Part shown: piece after piece, positions 43,062-52,364 of the stretch
Layout of the letters: every line of letters starts with the position of its first letter
Position numbering within the stretch: position 1 is the stretch's first letter
Assembly (NCBI GenBank): GCA_002716125.1
Contig: PAZH01000040.1
Coordinates: forward strand, 1-64,000
DNA from: Rhodospirillaceae bacterium
Lineage (GTDB): Bacteria; Pseudomonadota; Alphaproteobacteria; UBA8366
DNA length: 64,000 nt
Reading direction: 5' to 3'
Translations under genes and position numbers: made by a program
The notes under the pieces: generated by a model
What the model saw: the letters and a program-made list of their open reading frames with translations, nothing else
Databases searched by the model: none
What the model was told of the DNA's origin: nothing

Positions 43062-43802
43062 ATGAAAATCTTATTGGCAAATCCGAATATTACCGAGGCA
43101 GTTACCGACGTTATGGCGGCGGAAGCACGACGCAGCGCTTCGCCGGATGTCGAGATCACGGCGGCGACGGCACAGTTTGGCGCTCAGTTCATCGAAACCC
43201 GTGTCGAAGCGGCAATCGCATCTCATGCTTTGCTGGATATTTTGGCGGCGGAGGCAGACGGCTACGATGCAGCGATCGTAAGCGCCTTTGGCGATCCCGG
43301 TCTCGCTGCCGCGAAAGAAATGCTGGATATCCCAGTTGTCGGCCTCTCCGAGGCCGCTTTACACACGGCATATACGTTGGGACGACGCATCGTGATCATC
43401 TGCCTGACACCACGTCACCGCGACTGGTACGGCGAAAGCGCGGAGGCCGCGGGTCTCCGTGACCGTATCGTGAATTTGCGGGTCTTACCTGTCGCCGTGC
43501 GGAATATTTCGACTGTGGTCGAGGATTTGGCGGATCCGCTTTTCGAAGAATGCAAACGCGCCGTGGAGGAAGACCGAGCGGAGGTCGTTATCCTCGGCGG
43601 CGGACCGACCGCGGGACTGGCTCGGAAGATATCCGATCAAGTGCCTGTGCCGTTGCTTGACGGTGTTTCTTGTGCGGTTCAAATGGCAGAATCTCTTGCG
43701 CGCTTGCCAATCGAGCCACCGCGCCGAGGCGGATTTTCGCGTCCGGACCCGAAGCCGACGAAAGGACTCTCCCCCGCGCTCGCAACCTATTTCGAAGGTT
43801 GA
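43062..43802 (+). CDS. Hydantoin/aspartate-racemase-like protein lacking both catalytic Cys
   Basis: The 246-residue protein has the two-domain pattern of Asp/Glu/hydantoin racemases: MKILLANPNITEAVTDVMA, then AIVSAFGDPGLAAAKEML, VVGLSEAALHTAYTLGRR and VVILGGGPTAGLARKI. In hydantoin racemase the two catalytic Cys sit in ACFGDPGL- and LGCAGM-like motifs; here they are Ala and Gly. Other fold elements are intact, so it is likely not a racemase but a lyase, hydrolase or binding protein of this fold. It is followed 65 bases later by a TauD-type gene, possibly in one unit. Confidence 0.8.
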   Translation: MKILLANPNITEAVTDVMAAEARRSASPDVEITAATAQFGAQFIETRVEAAIASHALLDILAAEADGYDAAIVSAFGDPGLAAAKEMLDIPVVGLSEAALHTAYTLGRRIVIICLTPRHRDWYGESAEAAGLRDRIVNLRVLPVAVRNISTVVEDLADPLFEECKRAVEEDRAEVVILGGGPTAGLARKISDQVPVPLLDGVSCAVQMAESLARLPIEPPRRGGFSRPDPKPTKGLSPALATYFEG

Positions 43803-43867
43803 GCACTCCGTATTTGACGTCGCACAAGCCGCCGCCATATTACCGTTAAGCAATCGAGAGATTTGGG

Positions 43868-44704
43868 ATGTCCTATCAGCATATAGATGTAAAACCGATC
43901 TCAGGTGCCTTGGGCGCCGAAATTTATGGCGCCGACCTCGCAACCTTGGCCGACGACGTCTTTACCGAGATTCACGACGCGTTTCTCGAACATCAGGTGA
44001 TTTTCTTTCGCGATCAAAACATCACGCCGCAGCAACAAGTTGAATTCTCGGCCCGTTTTGCCCCGATCGGCTACTATCCTTTTCTGAACGGCCTACCGGA
44101 ATGTCCGGAGGTCATCGAAGTGCGCAAGGAGCCGGAGGACGAACTCAATTTCGGCGGCGTCTGGCATACGGACACGGCTTACCTCGCCGAACCGCCCATG
44201 GGCTCCGTGTTATACGCCAAAGAAATTCCAGAGACGGGCGGCGACACCATGTTCGCAAATTTATACCTGGCCTATGAGACACTTTCCGATGCCATGAAAG
44301 CCATACTCGACGGACGCCGCGGTGTGAATTCCTCACGCAAAGGCGACGCAGCTGCCGGCCGTCAGAAGAGTGTGGACGAAAATCCGAAAGACGCGTCGGA
44401 TGTGCAGACAGAATCTATTCATCCGGTCGTCCGAATTCACCCTGAGACCGGGCGCAAGGCGCTCTATGTCAACCGGGGGCACACCGTTTGTTTCGAAGGG
44501 ACCTCGCCAGAGGAAAGCGCCCCTATTCTCGAGTTTCTTTTCGAACACCAAATCCGCCCGGAGTTTACCTGTCGTTTTCAATGGGCGCCGGGATCGATCG
44601 CTGTTTGGGACAATCGATGTGCGTTGCACTACCCATTGAACGACTATCACGGTCAACGCCGCGTAATGCATCGCGTGACGATGCAGGGCACGGTACCGGT
44701 CTAA
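43868..44704 (+). CDS. TauD/TfdA-family 2-oxoglutarate-dependent dioxygenase
   Basis: A 278-residue oxygenase. The iron ligands are in GVWHTDTAYLAEPPMG (HxD) and the distal His in DNRCALHYPLNDYHGQRR, with Arg for 2-oxoglutarate in RRVMHRVTMQG. The start YQHIDVKPISGALGAEIYG is the usual family N-terminus, and HPETGRKALYVNRGHT follows the standard pattern. Members split taurine, 2,4-D, alkylsulfates or similar molecules by hydroxylating the carbon next to the leaving group. No ABC transporter for such substrates lies here. The stop faces that of the MFS gene with 17 bases between. Confidence 0.92.
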   Translation: MSYQHIDVKPISGALGAEIYGADLATLADDVFTEIHDAFLEHQVIFFRDQNITPQQQVEFSARFAPIGYYPFLNGLPECPEVIEVRKEPEDELNFGGVWHTDTAYLAEPPMGSVLYAKEIPETGGDTMFANLYLAYETLSDAMKAILDGRRGVNSSRKGDAAAGRQKSVDENPKDASDVQTESIHPVVRIHPETGRKALYVNRGHTVCFEGTSPEESAPILEFLFEHQIRPEFTCRFQWAPGSIAVWDNRCALHYPLNDYHGQRRVMHRVTMQGTVPV

Positions 44705-44721
44705 CGGCAAGAGATAGGCGG

Positions 44722-46278
44722 TTAGCCGGGCCGTTCTTTGAAACGCGCCAATATCCAGACCGGCACGATTCCCGCGGCGGCGATGATACCCAAAGAGGCG
44801 AAGGCGTCTTGGTATCCCATCGTGCTTGCCTGCGCATAGACGATTTCGCCAAAATAATGGAGTGCACCGGCACTGCGATCGGCTGCGGAGACCCCCGCCT
44901 CCGATAGAAGCCGCTGGGTCGTGTCCAACATTTCCGTGCTGGCCGAACTGCCTTTCGACTGCATGGCGGAGAACGCATCGCCATGGAATGGAATCCGGGT
45001 CTCCATGAATGCGACAACGCAATTCATGCCGAAGGCCGCTCCCAGTTGCCGGATCAGATTGATCGTACCGCTCGCTTGATTGACCATTTCGCCCGGCACC
45101 GCTTTCAAGGCCGTCGCATTCACCACCGGCGTCGTGCAGGCCAACCCGAAGCGGATAAAGAAGGTCCAAAAGACGAAAGTCCAAAACGGCGTATTCACGT
45201 CGACGCCGTTGAGAAGTGTGAAAGCAACCATATAGGACAGCAATCCGGTGCCGATCACGATATGGGCCGGAACCGAATCCGCGATACGCCCCGCCAACGG
45301 GAAAAACAATAAGAGCGACAAGCCGCCCGGCATCAAAAGATATCCCGCCCGTAACGGCGTGTAGCCCTGAATTTCTTGGACGAACACCGGTATGAGAAAC
45401 GTCGAGGTCAGGAAGATACAGCCGCTAAAGAAGGCCACCACAGCCGCGGAAGAAAATCGCGCAAACCGGAAGACCCGCATATTCATCAACGGGACCTCCG
45501 CGTAGTGCTCCCAGACAACGAAGGCGGTACCGGATGTCAGTCCGATGGCAAATAGTATCAGGATATAGTCCGACCCCCACCCTTCACGCTGACCACTGGA
45601 CAACGCCAACATCAAGCTGAAGAGCGAGAGACACATGAGAACAAAACCGACGAAGTCGAACTTCGGAATTTTCCGATCTACTTTCTTGGACGGCATGAAC
45701 AGAAAACTCAGCAATACGGCAAGCGCCGACGTCGGCAACGTCAGGAAGAAGACGTAGCGCCAATTAAATAGTTCGATGGCAATACCGCCGAGCGTCGGAC
45801 CAACGGCGGGCGCCAGGACAATACCCATAGAATACAGGCCCATTGCCGTGCTTCGGCGATTGGGCGGGAAGACCTTGAAGGTGATCGCCATTGTCAGCGG
45901 TTGGATGACGCCCGCCGCCATCCCTTGCATCAATCGCCCGAAGTTGAGCGCTTCCTCCGTCTCCGAAATACCGCTCATCATCGAGCCAACGATGAAGATC
46001 GTCATCATGATCGCGCTTGTCAGACGTTCACCAAAGATAGAGATGAACCAGGCGGCCGAAACCATTCCCGCCGTCATCGCCGCCAAGTACCCCGACGACA
46101 ATAGCTGCGCTTTATCGCGGCCGATCCCGAAGGCACCCATGATGTCCGGGAAGGCGACATTAACGGTCGTCATCGAAAGCACGACCGTCATGGCACCCAC
46201 CATACAAGTGACCGTCGCCAACCATCGATATGCGGGACCGTACCTCCGAAAGAGGTCGTCTATTGTTTCTGTACCCAA
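44722..46278 (-). CDS. DHA2-family MFS multidrug exporter (EmrB/QacA-like)
   Basis: A 518-residue transporter with about 14 hydrophobic segments. Early motif VALSMTTVNVAFPDIMGAFG-like sequence is seen as VLSMTTVNVAFPDIMGAFGI, then AQLLSSGYLAAM and the loop ISIFGERLTSAIMM; the motif C region reads GLYSMGIVLAPAVGPTLGGI. This pattern is typical of 14-TMS drug:proton antiporters. The reading frame begins with TTG at 46278; no better upstream start is seen and the next ATG lies inside the first membrane helix, so the TTG is likely real. No EmrA-type membrane-fusion gene is adjacent, so it may export across the inner membrane only. Confidence 0.9.
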   Translation of the reverse strand: MGTETIDDLFRRYGPAYRWLATVTCMVGAMTVVLSMTTVNVAFPDIMGAFGIGRDKAQLLSSGYLAAMTAGMVSAAWFISIFGERLTSAIMMTIFIVGSMMSGISETEEALNFGRLMQGMAAGVIQPLTMAITFKVFPPNRRSTAMGLYSMGIVLAPAVGPTLGGIAIELFNWRYVFFLTLPTSALAVLLSFLFMPSKKVDRKIPKFDFVGFVLMCLSLFSLMLALSSGQREGWGSDYILILFAIGLTSGTAFVVWEHYAEVPLMNMRVFRFARFSSAAVVAFFSGCIFLTSTFLIPVFVQEIQGYTPLRAGYLLMPGGLSLLLFFPLAGRIADSVPAHIVIGTGLLSYMVAFTLLNGVDVNTPFWTFVFWTFFIRFGLACTTPVVNATALKAVPGEMVNQASGTINLIRQLGAAFGMNCVVAFMETRIPFHGDAFSAMQSKGSSASTEMLDTTQRLLSEAGVSAADRSAGALHYFGEIVYAQASTMGYQDAFASLGIIAAAGIVPVWILARFKERPG

Positions 46279-46316
46279 AGCCTAAGCAGTGCGGTTATGA
46301 ATCCTCGGTGCCGGCA

Positions 46317-48332
46317 TTAGAGACGTACGTCATGCAACGGACGTCCCCAATCCTTCGACAGTGCCTCTACTCTTTCGACATCTTCTTCCAGCATCAGACG
46401 ATCGGCCACGAGTTGTTTTGCCGCAGCCACGACCGCCTTTGTATAGCCACCGTTGTCGCCATAACGCTCAACGATCGAGCGCCGTGGGTCGGCGGTCGAT
46501 CTGCGGACGCTGTCGGTCTCGGGCAACGGCACGTAACTGCCTGTAAACTCGTGCATATAGCCCTCGCCCTGGCCGCGATCGCGGAGGTTCCATCCTGTAT
46601 ATGTCCCGAGCGGCGCTTGGACCATCGGCGCGCGGACGCCTGCGATATCGTTGCCGTCCGCGTCGACCGCCGGCACCAAGACCGTATAACTGCCATTCCC
46701 AATCTCCGGCGGTTGTTTGGTGAGAAAACCTCTATCCGCATCGGGACCGAAATCATAAGCCGGCAAACCATTTGGCCCGCTCGGACGATTGACACCTGGC
46801 AGTGCCGGAAACTGCTTGTGCCATTCTTCGGCCGTCACAAGCGTGCCGTCCGACCGCTTCGGAATTCGGCTGTCCGGCGGCGGCGTGCCGTCCGTCGCCC
46901 ACGCGTCCATCGCATCCAGCATACCGCGGAAAAACATGGACGTTTTCACGATATTGTTGTTCTGCTGGCACACCCCGCGGGATGGCGTCATTTGGTTCGG
47001 ATCCGCGAAGTGCTGCGAACTCGACCATAGAAAGACCCGAACGGTGTCCGGCTGATCGAGATCGTTGCCTTCCGTGTCCGTATGCACGAGTGAACCGTGG
47101 CGTTGCCAGTACTCGGTACCTGTCTGTGTATGCAACACGAGCGGATCGCTCTCCGGGCGTTTCAGGATCGCATCTCTTTTACCGGTAATGTGATCGGTGG
47201 ATTCCGCGTAGGAAAAGGGGAAACGGTCAGCGATATTCTCATGGTCCTCATACTGCTGTCCGGCTGCACTCACCCCGCACGCAAAGCGATGATTGAGCCA
47301 CATTAGACCACCGCCGGAGACATGCGGCAGCACGCCGTCAAAGACACGCTTGCCCTCGATATCCGCATTGAAGCCCTGATGGATCATGTCGCGAATACAG
47401 CGCCCCGTTTGCGAGCGCCCCCAGGCATAAGCCTTCTCCATGCCGCCACCCAAGGGGTTCGGCGTACCGGCCGCGTCTTTTTCTCCGTTCTTGAGAAAAC
47501 TCACAAAATCGCGGACTGCGGCGTGACCCAAATTCATCACCAGCGGGTCCCGGCCTGTATAGACGATCTCATAGATCCAGCCGGTCTCGAAACCTTCGGG
47601 CAACAGGATGTGACAATCGGACGGCACGATCGCCGTTTCCGCCCCCTGGTTGTCCAGCCCGACCCCGCCTTCAATCCGCGCGAACGACCAACGGTCGGGT
47701 GAAATTTCTTCGCGCTCGTCCTCTGGATAGCGCCGGCGCGTTAGTCGCGCTGTCGCAGTATCGAGCGAAACCGTCGGATGGCAGCGCGTCGATGCGCGCC
47801 CGCTGAGCGGCATGCAGGCCTGGCCCGGTGCGGCGACGATAAACTCGCTGCGAACAAGCCCGGAAATCGGCGTGTCGTCGTCAGTGGCTACCGGCAAATT
47901 CATTGTCATGCGTCCGTCGCCGGGCCAAAGATCGCCCTGCCAAGCGCAATTCGCCACGACATACCCGCGTCGCATAAGATAACCATTGCCTGCATGCGCC
48001 GCTGCAATCGGATCGTTCGATGCGGGTGCGTCGTTAAAAAATTGGATCGCGCGCATATTTCCGCGATTGCCGTAGTCGAAAAAGATACGACCGTTCGCCT
48101 TGCTCATTTCCACAGGCTTTATGATCGAGAAGTCGGCAGAGTACTCGACCAATCCGTCGGCGTTCTGAGGGGCCTTGTCCAAATCGACAATATGAACATC
48201 GCCCGGTGCATGCGGATCGATTGTAAAACGTGCGACGCCATCGAGACGTTCGAAAGCACCGATCTCTCCAAAAGCGATCCCGTCGGCAAACGGCCGGCGG
48301 CGCGAAACGTCCAAGGTTACGCTCGTTGACAT
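46317..48332 (-). CDS. Alpha/beta-hydrolase domain-containing protein (Abhydrolase_10 type)
   Basis: A 671-residue protein. The nucleophile elbow is seen in YAWGRSQTGRCIRDMIHQGF (GxSQxG), and the N-terminal beta-rich part has RIFFDYGNRGNMRAIQFFND and YVVANCAWQGDL. This pattern belongs to the large, poorly studied hydrolase group now called Abhydrolase_10 (PF20091). The C-terminal HDVRL tail ends the gene. No signal peptide is seen, so it is likely cytoplasmic, although many relatives are exported. AGGGGAGAAA precedes the ATG. An esterase or amidase function is possible; its substrate is unknown. Confidence 0.8.
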   Translation of the reverse strand: MSTSVTLDVSRRRPFADGIAFGEIGAFERLDGVARFTIDPHAPGDVHIVDLDKAPQNADGLVEYSADFSIIKPVEMSKANGRIFFDYGNRGNMRAIQFFNDAPASNDPIAAAHAGNGYLMRRGYVVANCAWQGDLWPGDGRMTMNLPVATDDDTPISGLVRSEFIVAAPGQACMPLSGRASTRCHPTVSLDTATARLTRRRYPEDEREEISPDRWSFARIEGGVGLDNQGAETAIVPSDCHILLPEGFETGWIYEIVYTGRDPLVMNLGHAAVRDFVSFLKNGEKDAAGTPNPLGGGMEKAYAWGRSQTGRCIRDMIHQGFNADIEGKRVFDGVLPHVSGGGLMWLNHRFACGVSAAGQQYEDHENIADRFPFSYAESTDHITGKRDAILKRPESDPLVLHTQTGTEYWQRHGSLVHTDTEGNDLDQPDTVRVFLWSSSQHFADPNQMTPSRGVCQQNNNIVKTSMFFRGMLDAMDAWATDGTPPPDSRIPKRSDGTLVTAEEWHKQFPALPGVNRPSGPNGLPAYDFGPDADRGFLTKQPPEIGNGSYTVLVPAVDADGNDIAGVRAPMVQAPLGTYTGWNLRDRGQGEGYMHEFTGSYVPLPETDSVRRSTADPRRSIVERYGDNGGYTKAVVAAAKQLVADRLMLEEDVERVEALSKDWGRPLHDVRL

Positions 48333-48485
48333 TGATTTCTCCCCTAGGCACCTCGGTCCGGAATTCCTGAAGTTAGGCTTTAAATTCCTATACCCGGCGT
48401 CATATCATCGTTTGTGCCGCATTTCTTAGCGGGATAATACCATTCTAGAGACCGTACGTTTCGGCTCAAGTCTAAGGAGCGTGAG

Positions 48486-49946
48486 ATGGGAGCGCGGCGG
48501 GCGAAATTTGCCTCCAATCTGATAAATGCGCAGCAAGTCGAACGCGTTGCCGAGTCCTATGCTTGTCAATTTGAAAGCGAAGACCTGAAGCTTTGGTGGC
48601 GGCGTAACTTTCGCCGTTATCTCAGCAACCAGGAAACGCTGATATCGGAAATTACCGATTTTCAACATCTTGCCGAATTGTATTCGCGCGGCACTTTATC
48701 GCCCCCCGTCAGCGCATGGGCGGTCCGGGATATCCGGGACGGCCGCGCCGTCCATCTTTTCGATGCGGAGGGTGTCGATGCTGGCCGCCTCAATGCCGGG
48801 CCAATCGCTACACTCATATCCTGGATGCGCGCTCAAAAGCCCGCAGACCGCCATCGGCAACGGCTAAATCGTATCTCTGTACCGGAGGCTCTCAAACTCG
48901 CACGAACCTGGCAGCTAACGGAAAACCGGCGCAATGAACGCCAGATTGTGGAACGCCCGGATGATACGCATTGCGTTTGGTCGTTCGACGACGGTTATCG
49001 TATCGTGCACCTCGATACAGTGACGGCATTTTTGCGTGAATCGAAGCTTTTGCGAAATTGCCTGCACGATGTCGATCGGTTTCTCGGATCCGAAGTCTTG
49101 TCGCTCCGCGATCCGGACAATCATCCGCACGCGGCAATCGAGTTCCGAAACGACCTATTGATCCAAGTGCGGGGGTTCGCAAACAGCGCATTAAGGCAAA
49201 AGTATCATCCCTATCTCCTCGCTTATCTCACGGATCGCGGCGTGCCGGAATCCGAAATCATCGCACGGCTTGGTCTGATCGACTTCAACGGCGAAGCGCA
49301 TCTCGATATCGATCATTGTGTCCAGGCTTTCTCAAACTGGGTGGTGACGCTGCAATATCCAGACGAAGTTCCGTTTATGCATCACAAAACGATTCGCGAG
49401 TTTCTCAACATCTACGCGCGGTACGGAAAGTCGGCCCGGGCGAAAACCCGAGAAGTTGTCATTTCACACTTCAAACCAAGACGCCGGTTTCTCCGGAACA
49501 GGTTGGCAAGCGAGAAACGTGTTCCGGGCGACGTTCAGGTTTTCCATCCCAAACTGCCCGGCGCTCTTTATCATCTAGCGCGCTATGACGCGGTCCCCCA
49601 GGAAACCATCGAATACGTTTATCGAAAAGCAATCCGCCAATTGCTCGACCGCGCGGCTTCGGATGCCAATGCGGTCTACGATGTCGGCGCACAAAACAAG
49701 ATCTTCTCGAACGAGAGTTTCGGCGACCTACTAGCCACAACCGGCATGTTTGAAACATATCACGAGACCCGGGAACGGATTCGCGATGCGAAACTCGCGG
49801 CAATCCGCGCTTCGACGAAAAAGCTTGTTCGAGAGCGGCGCCGCCGCGACTTGAACGACGTTCGCCGCGACCGGATCACGCGCGTATTGAATGAAGTTTA
49901 TCCGCGTCTGAAGGGGCAGCTCTTGAGCGACGAGCTCGTGTTATAG
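48486..49946 (+). CDS. PcfJ-like domain protein
   Basis: The 486-residue protein has a central segment (about residues 190-260) with LRNCLHDVDRFL, VLSLRDPDNHPHAAIEFRND and LIQVRGFANSALRQKYHPYL, which resembles the PcfJ-like domain. PcfJ proteins are known from conjugative plasmids and phages but their function is undetermined. The last 70 residues are basic (KKLVRERRRRDLNDVRRDR), suggesting nucleic acid binding. The N-terminus has SWMRAQKPADRHRQRLNRIS. No conjugation or phage gene is next to it. Its stop is three bases from the stop of a convergent response regulator gene. Function unknown. Confidence 0.6.
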   Translation: MGARRAKFASNLINAQQVERVAESYACQFESEDLKLWWRRNFRRYLSNQETLISEITDFQHLAELYSRGTLSPPVSAWAVRDIRDGRAVHLFDAEGVDAGRLNAGPIATLISWMRAQKPADRHRQRLNRISVPEALKLARTWQLTENRRNERQIVERPDDTHCVWSFDDGYRIVHLDTVTAFLRESKLLRNCLHDVDRFLGSEVLSLRDPDNHPHAAIEFRNDLLIQVRGFANSALRQKYHPYLLAYLTDRGVPESEIIARLGLIDFNGEAHLDIDHCVQAFSNWVVTLQYPDEVPFMHHKTIREFLNIYARYGKSARAKTREVVISHFKPRRRFLRNRLASEKRVPGDVQVFHPKLPGALYHLARYDAVPQETIEYVYRKAIRQLLDRAASDANAVYDVGAQNKIFSNESFGDLLATTGMFETYHETRERIRDAKLAAIRASTKKLVRERRRRDLNDVRRDRITRVLNEVYPRLKGQLLSDELVL

Positions 49947-49949
49947 AAT

Positions 49950-50375
49950 CTAGGCGGCTGCCTTGTTCTCGATAATTTGCTTAGCGAGCGCGGAAATCTT
50001 TTTCGAGAAGTCACCGTACGTAAAGGGTTTCGCGACATAAAGCGTCACACCGGCTTCTTTGGCGGCCGCAACGGCCTCTCCGGTTACCTTCACCGTTAAC
50101 ATCATGAACGGCGTTTCCGATCCCCATTGCCGCATCTTTTGAAGCAGCTGAAGACCGTCCATCCGAGGCATCAGCCAATCGCTGATAACAAGATCGTAAT
50201 CGAGCTCGCTACGGCTAAGACGTTGCCAAGCCATTTCGCCGTTTTCCGCCAGATGGACACGTACAATTCCGATGTCTCGCAGGATTTCCTGCAACAAATC
50301 GCGAATCTCCTCTTCGTCGTCGACAACGAGGATGCGCAATTTCTCCATTTCTGCGAGAAGTTCGGGATCGGACAT
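49950..50375 (-). CDS. Single-domain response regulator (CheY-like)
   Basis: A 141-residue receiver domain. The acidic pair is in ILVVDDEEEIRDLL, the phospho-Asp in LVISDWLMPRMDGLQLL, the Thr in MMLTVK and the Lys in LYVAKPF, so all catalytic positions are present. There is no output domain, so it probably acts by protein contact. No kinase is adjacent; the orphan histidine kinase is about 18 kb away on the other strand, and a link is not shown. The transporter gene upstream on the same strand ends 48 bases before its start. Confidence 0.92.
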   Translation of the reverse strand: MSDPELLAEMEKLRILVVDDEEEIRDLLQEILRDIGIVRVHLAENGEMAWQRLSRSELDYDLVISDWLMPRMDGLQLLQKMRQWGSETPFMMLTVKVTGEAVAAAKEAGVTLYVAKPFTYGDFSKKISALAKQIIENKAAA

Positions 50376-50423
50376 GCGCCAAAATACTGATTGGACCCGA
50401 GACGAGTCAACGCCAAGCCCGGT

Positions 50424-51308
50424 TCAATCCGCCTTTTGTTGCCGGGCTTCCAGCCGAATGTTGTAGTAGTTGCCGCTGAAGATAAGGATGGCGCCCAAGA
50501 AGACCGCCAGTTCCAAAGACTCATCGTAAAGCAAGAATCCGACGATCGCGATGAGGGGCAAGCGCAGGAATTGCAACGGAATAACGACCGTTGCGTCGGC
50601 ATGGCGAAACGCATGGGCCTCGCAATAATGCGCCGAGAGTCCCATCAAACCGATTATTACCAGATAGAGCCACTCGATACCTTGCGGTGTCACCCACACG
50701 AATAATGCCGGGATCAGTCCCATTGGCAGCTGAATGAGGCACATAAAGAACAATACCGCGAGCGGTGAATCCGTTGAGACCAGTTTCTTGGTACAGGTAA
50801 TCGCCGTGCCAAAGCACATGGCGCTGCCCAAAACGACGAAGGCACCGAGCTGAATGATCTCAATGCCCGGCTGCAAGATGACCAAAATACCCAAGAACCC
50901 GCCGCCGATCGCGATAAAGCGACCTTTGGTCATACGCTCACCCAAAAAAATGACCGCGAGCAAAGCGACCCATATCGGAATCGTGAATTCGATGGCAAAG
51001 ACTTCGGCGAGCGGTAATAGCGAAAGACCGTAAATCCAGGTCGATTGACCGCCGAAATGCACGATATTACGGCCCACTTGAAGCTTTGGCTGATATGTCC
51101 GAATGAGGTGCCAGCCAAAACGCCAGGCGATACACGTCACAACGATGAGTCCGACGAGGCTCCGCATCGCCAACATCTCGAACGTGTGAATCTCCGCCGC
51201 GTGAAGCTCGCGGACCGCGATAGCCATGAAAGTGAACGACAGCAATGTGCCGGTCATCCAAGCAGCGGCTTTGAAGATGGAGGGCTCGGTGGCACTACCG
51301 TGAGACAT
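50424..51308 (-). CDS. EamA-family (DMT superfamily) transporter
   Basis: A 294-residue protein with about ten hydrophobic segments in two EamA halves. The first half contains FGGQSTWIYGLSLLPLAEVF with AIEFTIPIWVALLAVIFLGE, and the second LIQLPMGLIPALFVWVTP with ALRHADATVVIP-type FRHADATVVIPLQFLRLPL. This two-fold DMT pattern is typical of metabolite exporters of the RhaT/YdcZ/EamA kind. The substrate is unknown. The last 10 residues are charged (RLEARQQKAD). The gene is divergent from the dehydrogenase gene at 51426 with about 117 bases between them. Confidence 0.9.
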   Translation of the reverse strand: MSHGSATEPSIFKAAAWMTGTLLSFTFMAIAVRELHAAEIHTFEMLAMRSLVGLIVVTCIAWRFGWHLIRTYQPKLQVGRNIVHFGGQSTWIYGLSLLPLAEVFAIEFTIPIWVALLAVIFLGERMTKGRFIAIGGGFLGILVILQPGIEIIQLGAFVVLGSAMCFGTAITCTKKLVSTDSPLAVLFFMCLIQLPMGLIPALFVWVTPQGIEWLYLVIIGLMGLSAHYCEAHAFRHADATVVIPLQFLRLPLIAIVGFLLYDESLELAVFLGAILIFSGNYYNIRLEARQQKAD

Positions 51309-51425
51309 CCGGTCTTTTAGACAAGCACCGGCGATGTGTCACGCATCGCCTTCGGCGTGCGATTGGCAAATGGGCACGATAGACTAACCTCCATCACGTG
51401 CATCGATCCGTCGAAGGGAACCGCA

Positions 51426-52361
51426 TTGTCCGCCCTGCTCTTCTATTCCGAACAAGACCCAGCCGAACTCTGGTCGGCGGAATTACAAAGCGCTTTGCCG
51501 TCGGACATTCGCGTTCGAATCTATCCCGATTTGGGCGATCCCACGGACGTCGAGTATGTCCTCTGTTGGCAACCAAAAGCAGGTCTTTTGGCAAGTTTCC
51601 CGAACTTGAAGCTGATCTTGTCGCTTGCTGCCGGATTCGATCATGTGCTCCAGGATCCGGATCGGCCGGTACATGTGCCCATCGTGCGTATTATCGACGA
51701 CACCTTGTCCACCATGATGTCGGAATACGCGGTCTACGCCGTGCTGGGTTTCCATCGGTTTATGCCGCAATTCCAATCAGACCAGAGCAACAAGATTTGG
51801 AAAAAACGATGGCCGAACTTCACGCCCGACACGCATATCGGCGTTCTAGGGATAGGTGCCATAGGCTCGGACGTTGCGTATAAGCTGCGCGGACTCGGCT
51901 TTCAGGTTCACGGTTGGAGCCGCAATCCGAAACAACTCGAAGGCATTTCATGCCACGCGGGCAAAGACGGTCTTTTCGAAATGCTACCGCAATGCCAACA
52001 GATCGTCGTGGTTTTACCGCTCACCTCGGAGACCCGCGGAATCGTCAACAAAGAGACATTGGCGGCCTTACCTGAAGGAGCCTTCATTACGAATATTGGC
52101 CGTGGCGGGCATGTCGTCGACGAAGACCTTCTCGCAGCGCTGGACTCGGGCCATATCGGCGGCGCCTTTCTCGATGTTTTCAACCAAGAGCCTTTACCGG
52201 CCGATCATTCTTATTGGGACCACCCCAAGGTCATCATGACACCCCATGTCGCGGGCGAGATCGTGCCGCGCTCCTGCGCCCGGTCTATCGCGGCCAACAT
52301 CGAACGCTATCGCCGCGGCGAACCGCTTGACGGAATCGCCGACATCGAACGAGGGTACTAA
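51426..52361 (+). CDS. ghrA: Glyoxylate/hydroxypyruvate reductase A (D-2-hydroxyacid dehydrogenase)
   Basis: A 311-residue member of the GhrA branch. The start is TTG 51426 (MSALLFYSEQD) because AAGGGA lies 6 bases upstream and the length matches GhrA; an earlier in-frame GTG at 51336 would add 30 unsupported residues. The NAD(P) motif is GVLGIGAIGSDVAYKLRGLG, and the catalytic Arg, Glu and His regions are NIGRGGHVVDEDLL, FNQEPLPADHSYWDH and MTPHVAGE. It reduces glyoxylate or hydroxypyruvate, or similar 2-keto acids. Three bases after its stop the DUF4392 gene starts, so they form an operon. Confidence 0.85.
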   Translation: MSALLFYSEQDPAELWSAELQSALPSDIRVRIYPDLGDPTDVEYVLCWQPKAGLLASFPNLKLILSLAAGFDHVLQDPDRPVHVPIVRIIDDTLSTMMSEYAVYAVLGFHRFMPQFQSDQSNKIWKKRWPNFTPDTHIGVLGIGAIGSDVAYKLRGLGFQVHGWSRNPKQLEGISCHAGKDGLFEMLPQCQQIVVVLPLTSETRGIVNKETLAALPEGAFITNIGRGGHVVDEDLLAALDSGHIGGAFLDVFNQEPLPADHSYWDHPKVIMTPHVAGEIVPRSCARSIAANIERYRRGEPLDGIADIERGY

Positions 52362-52364
52362 GCC

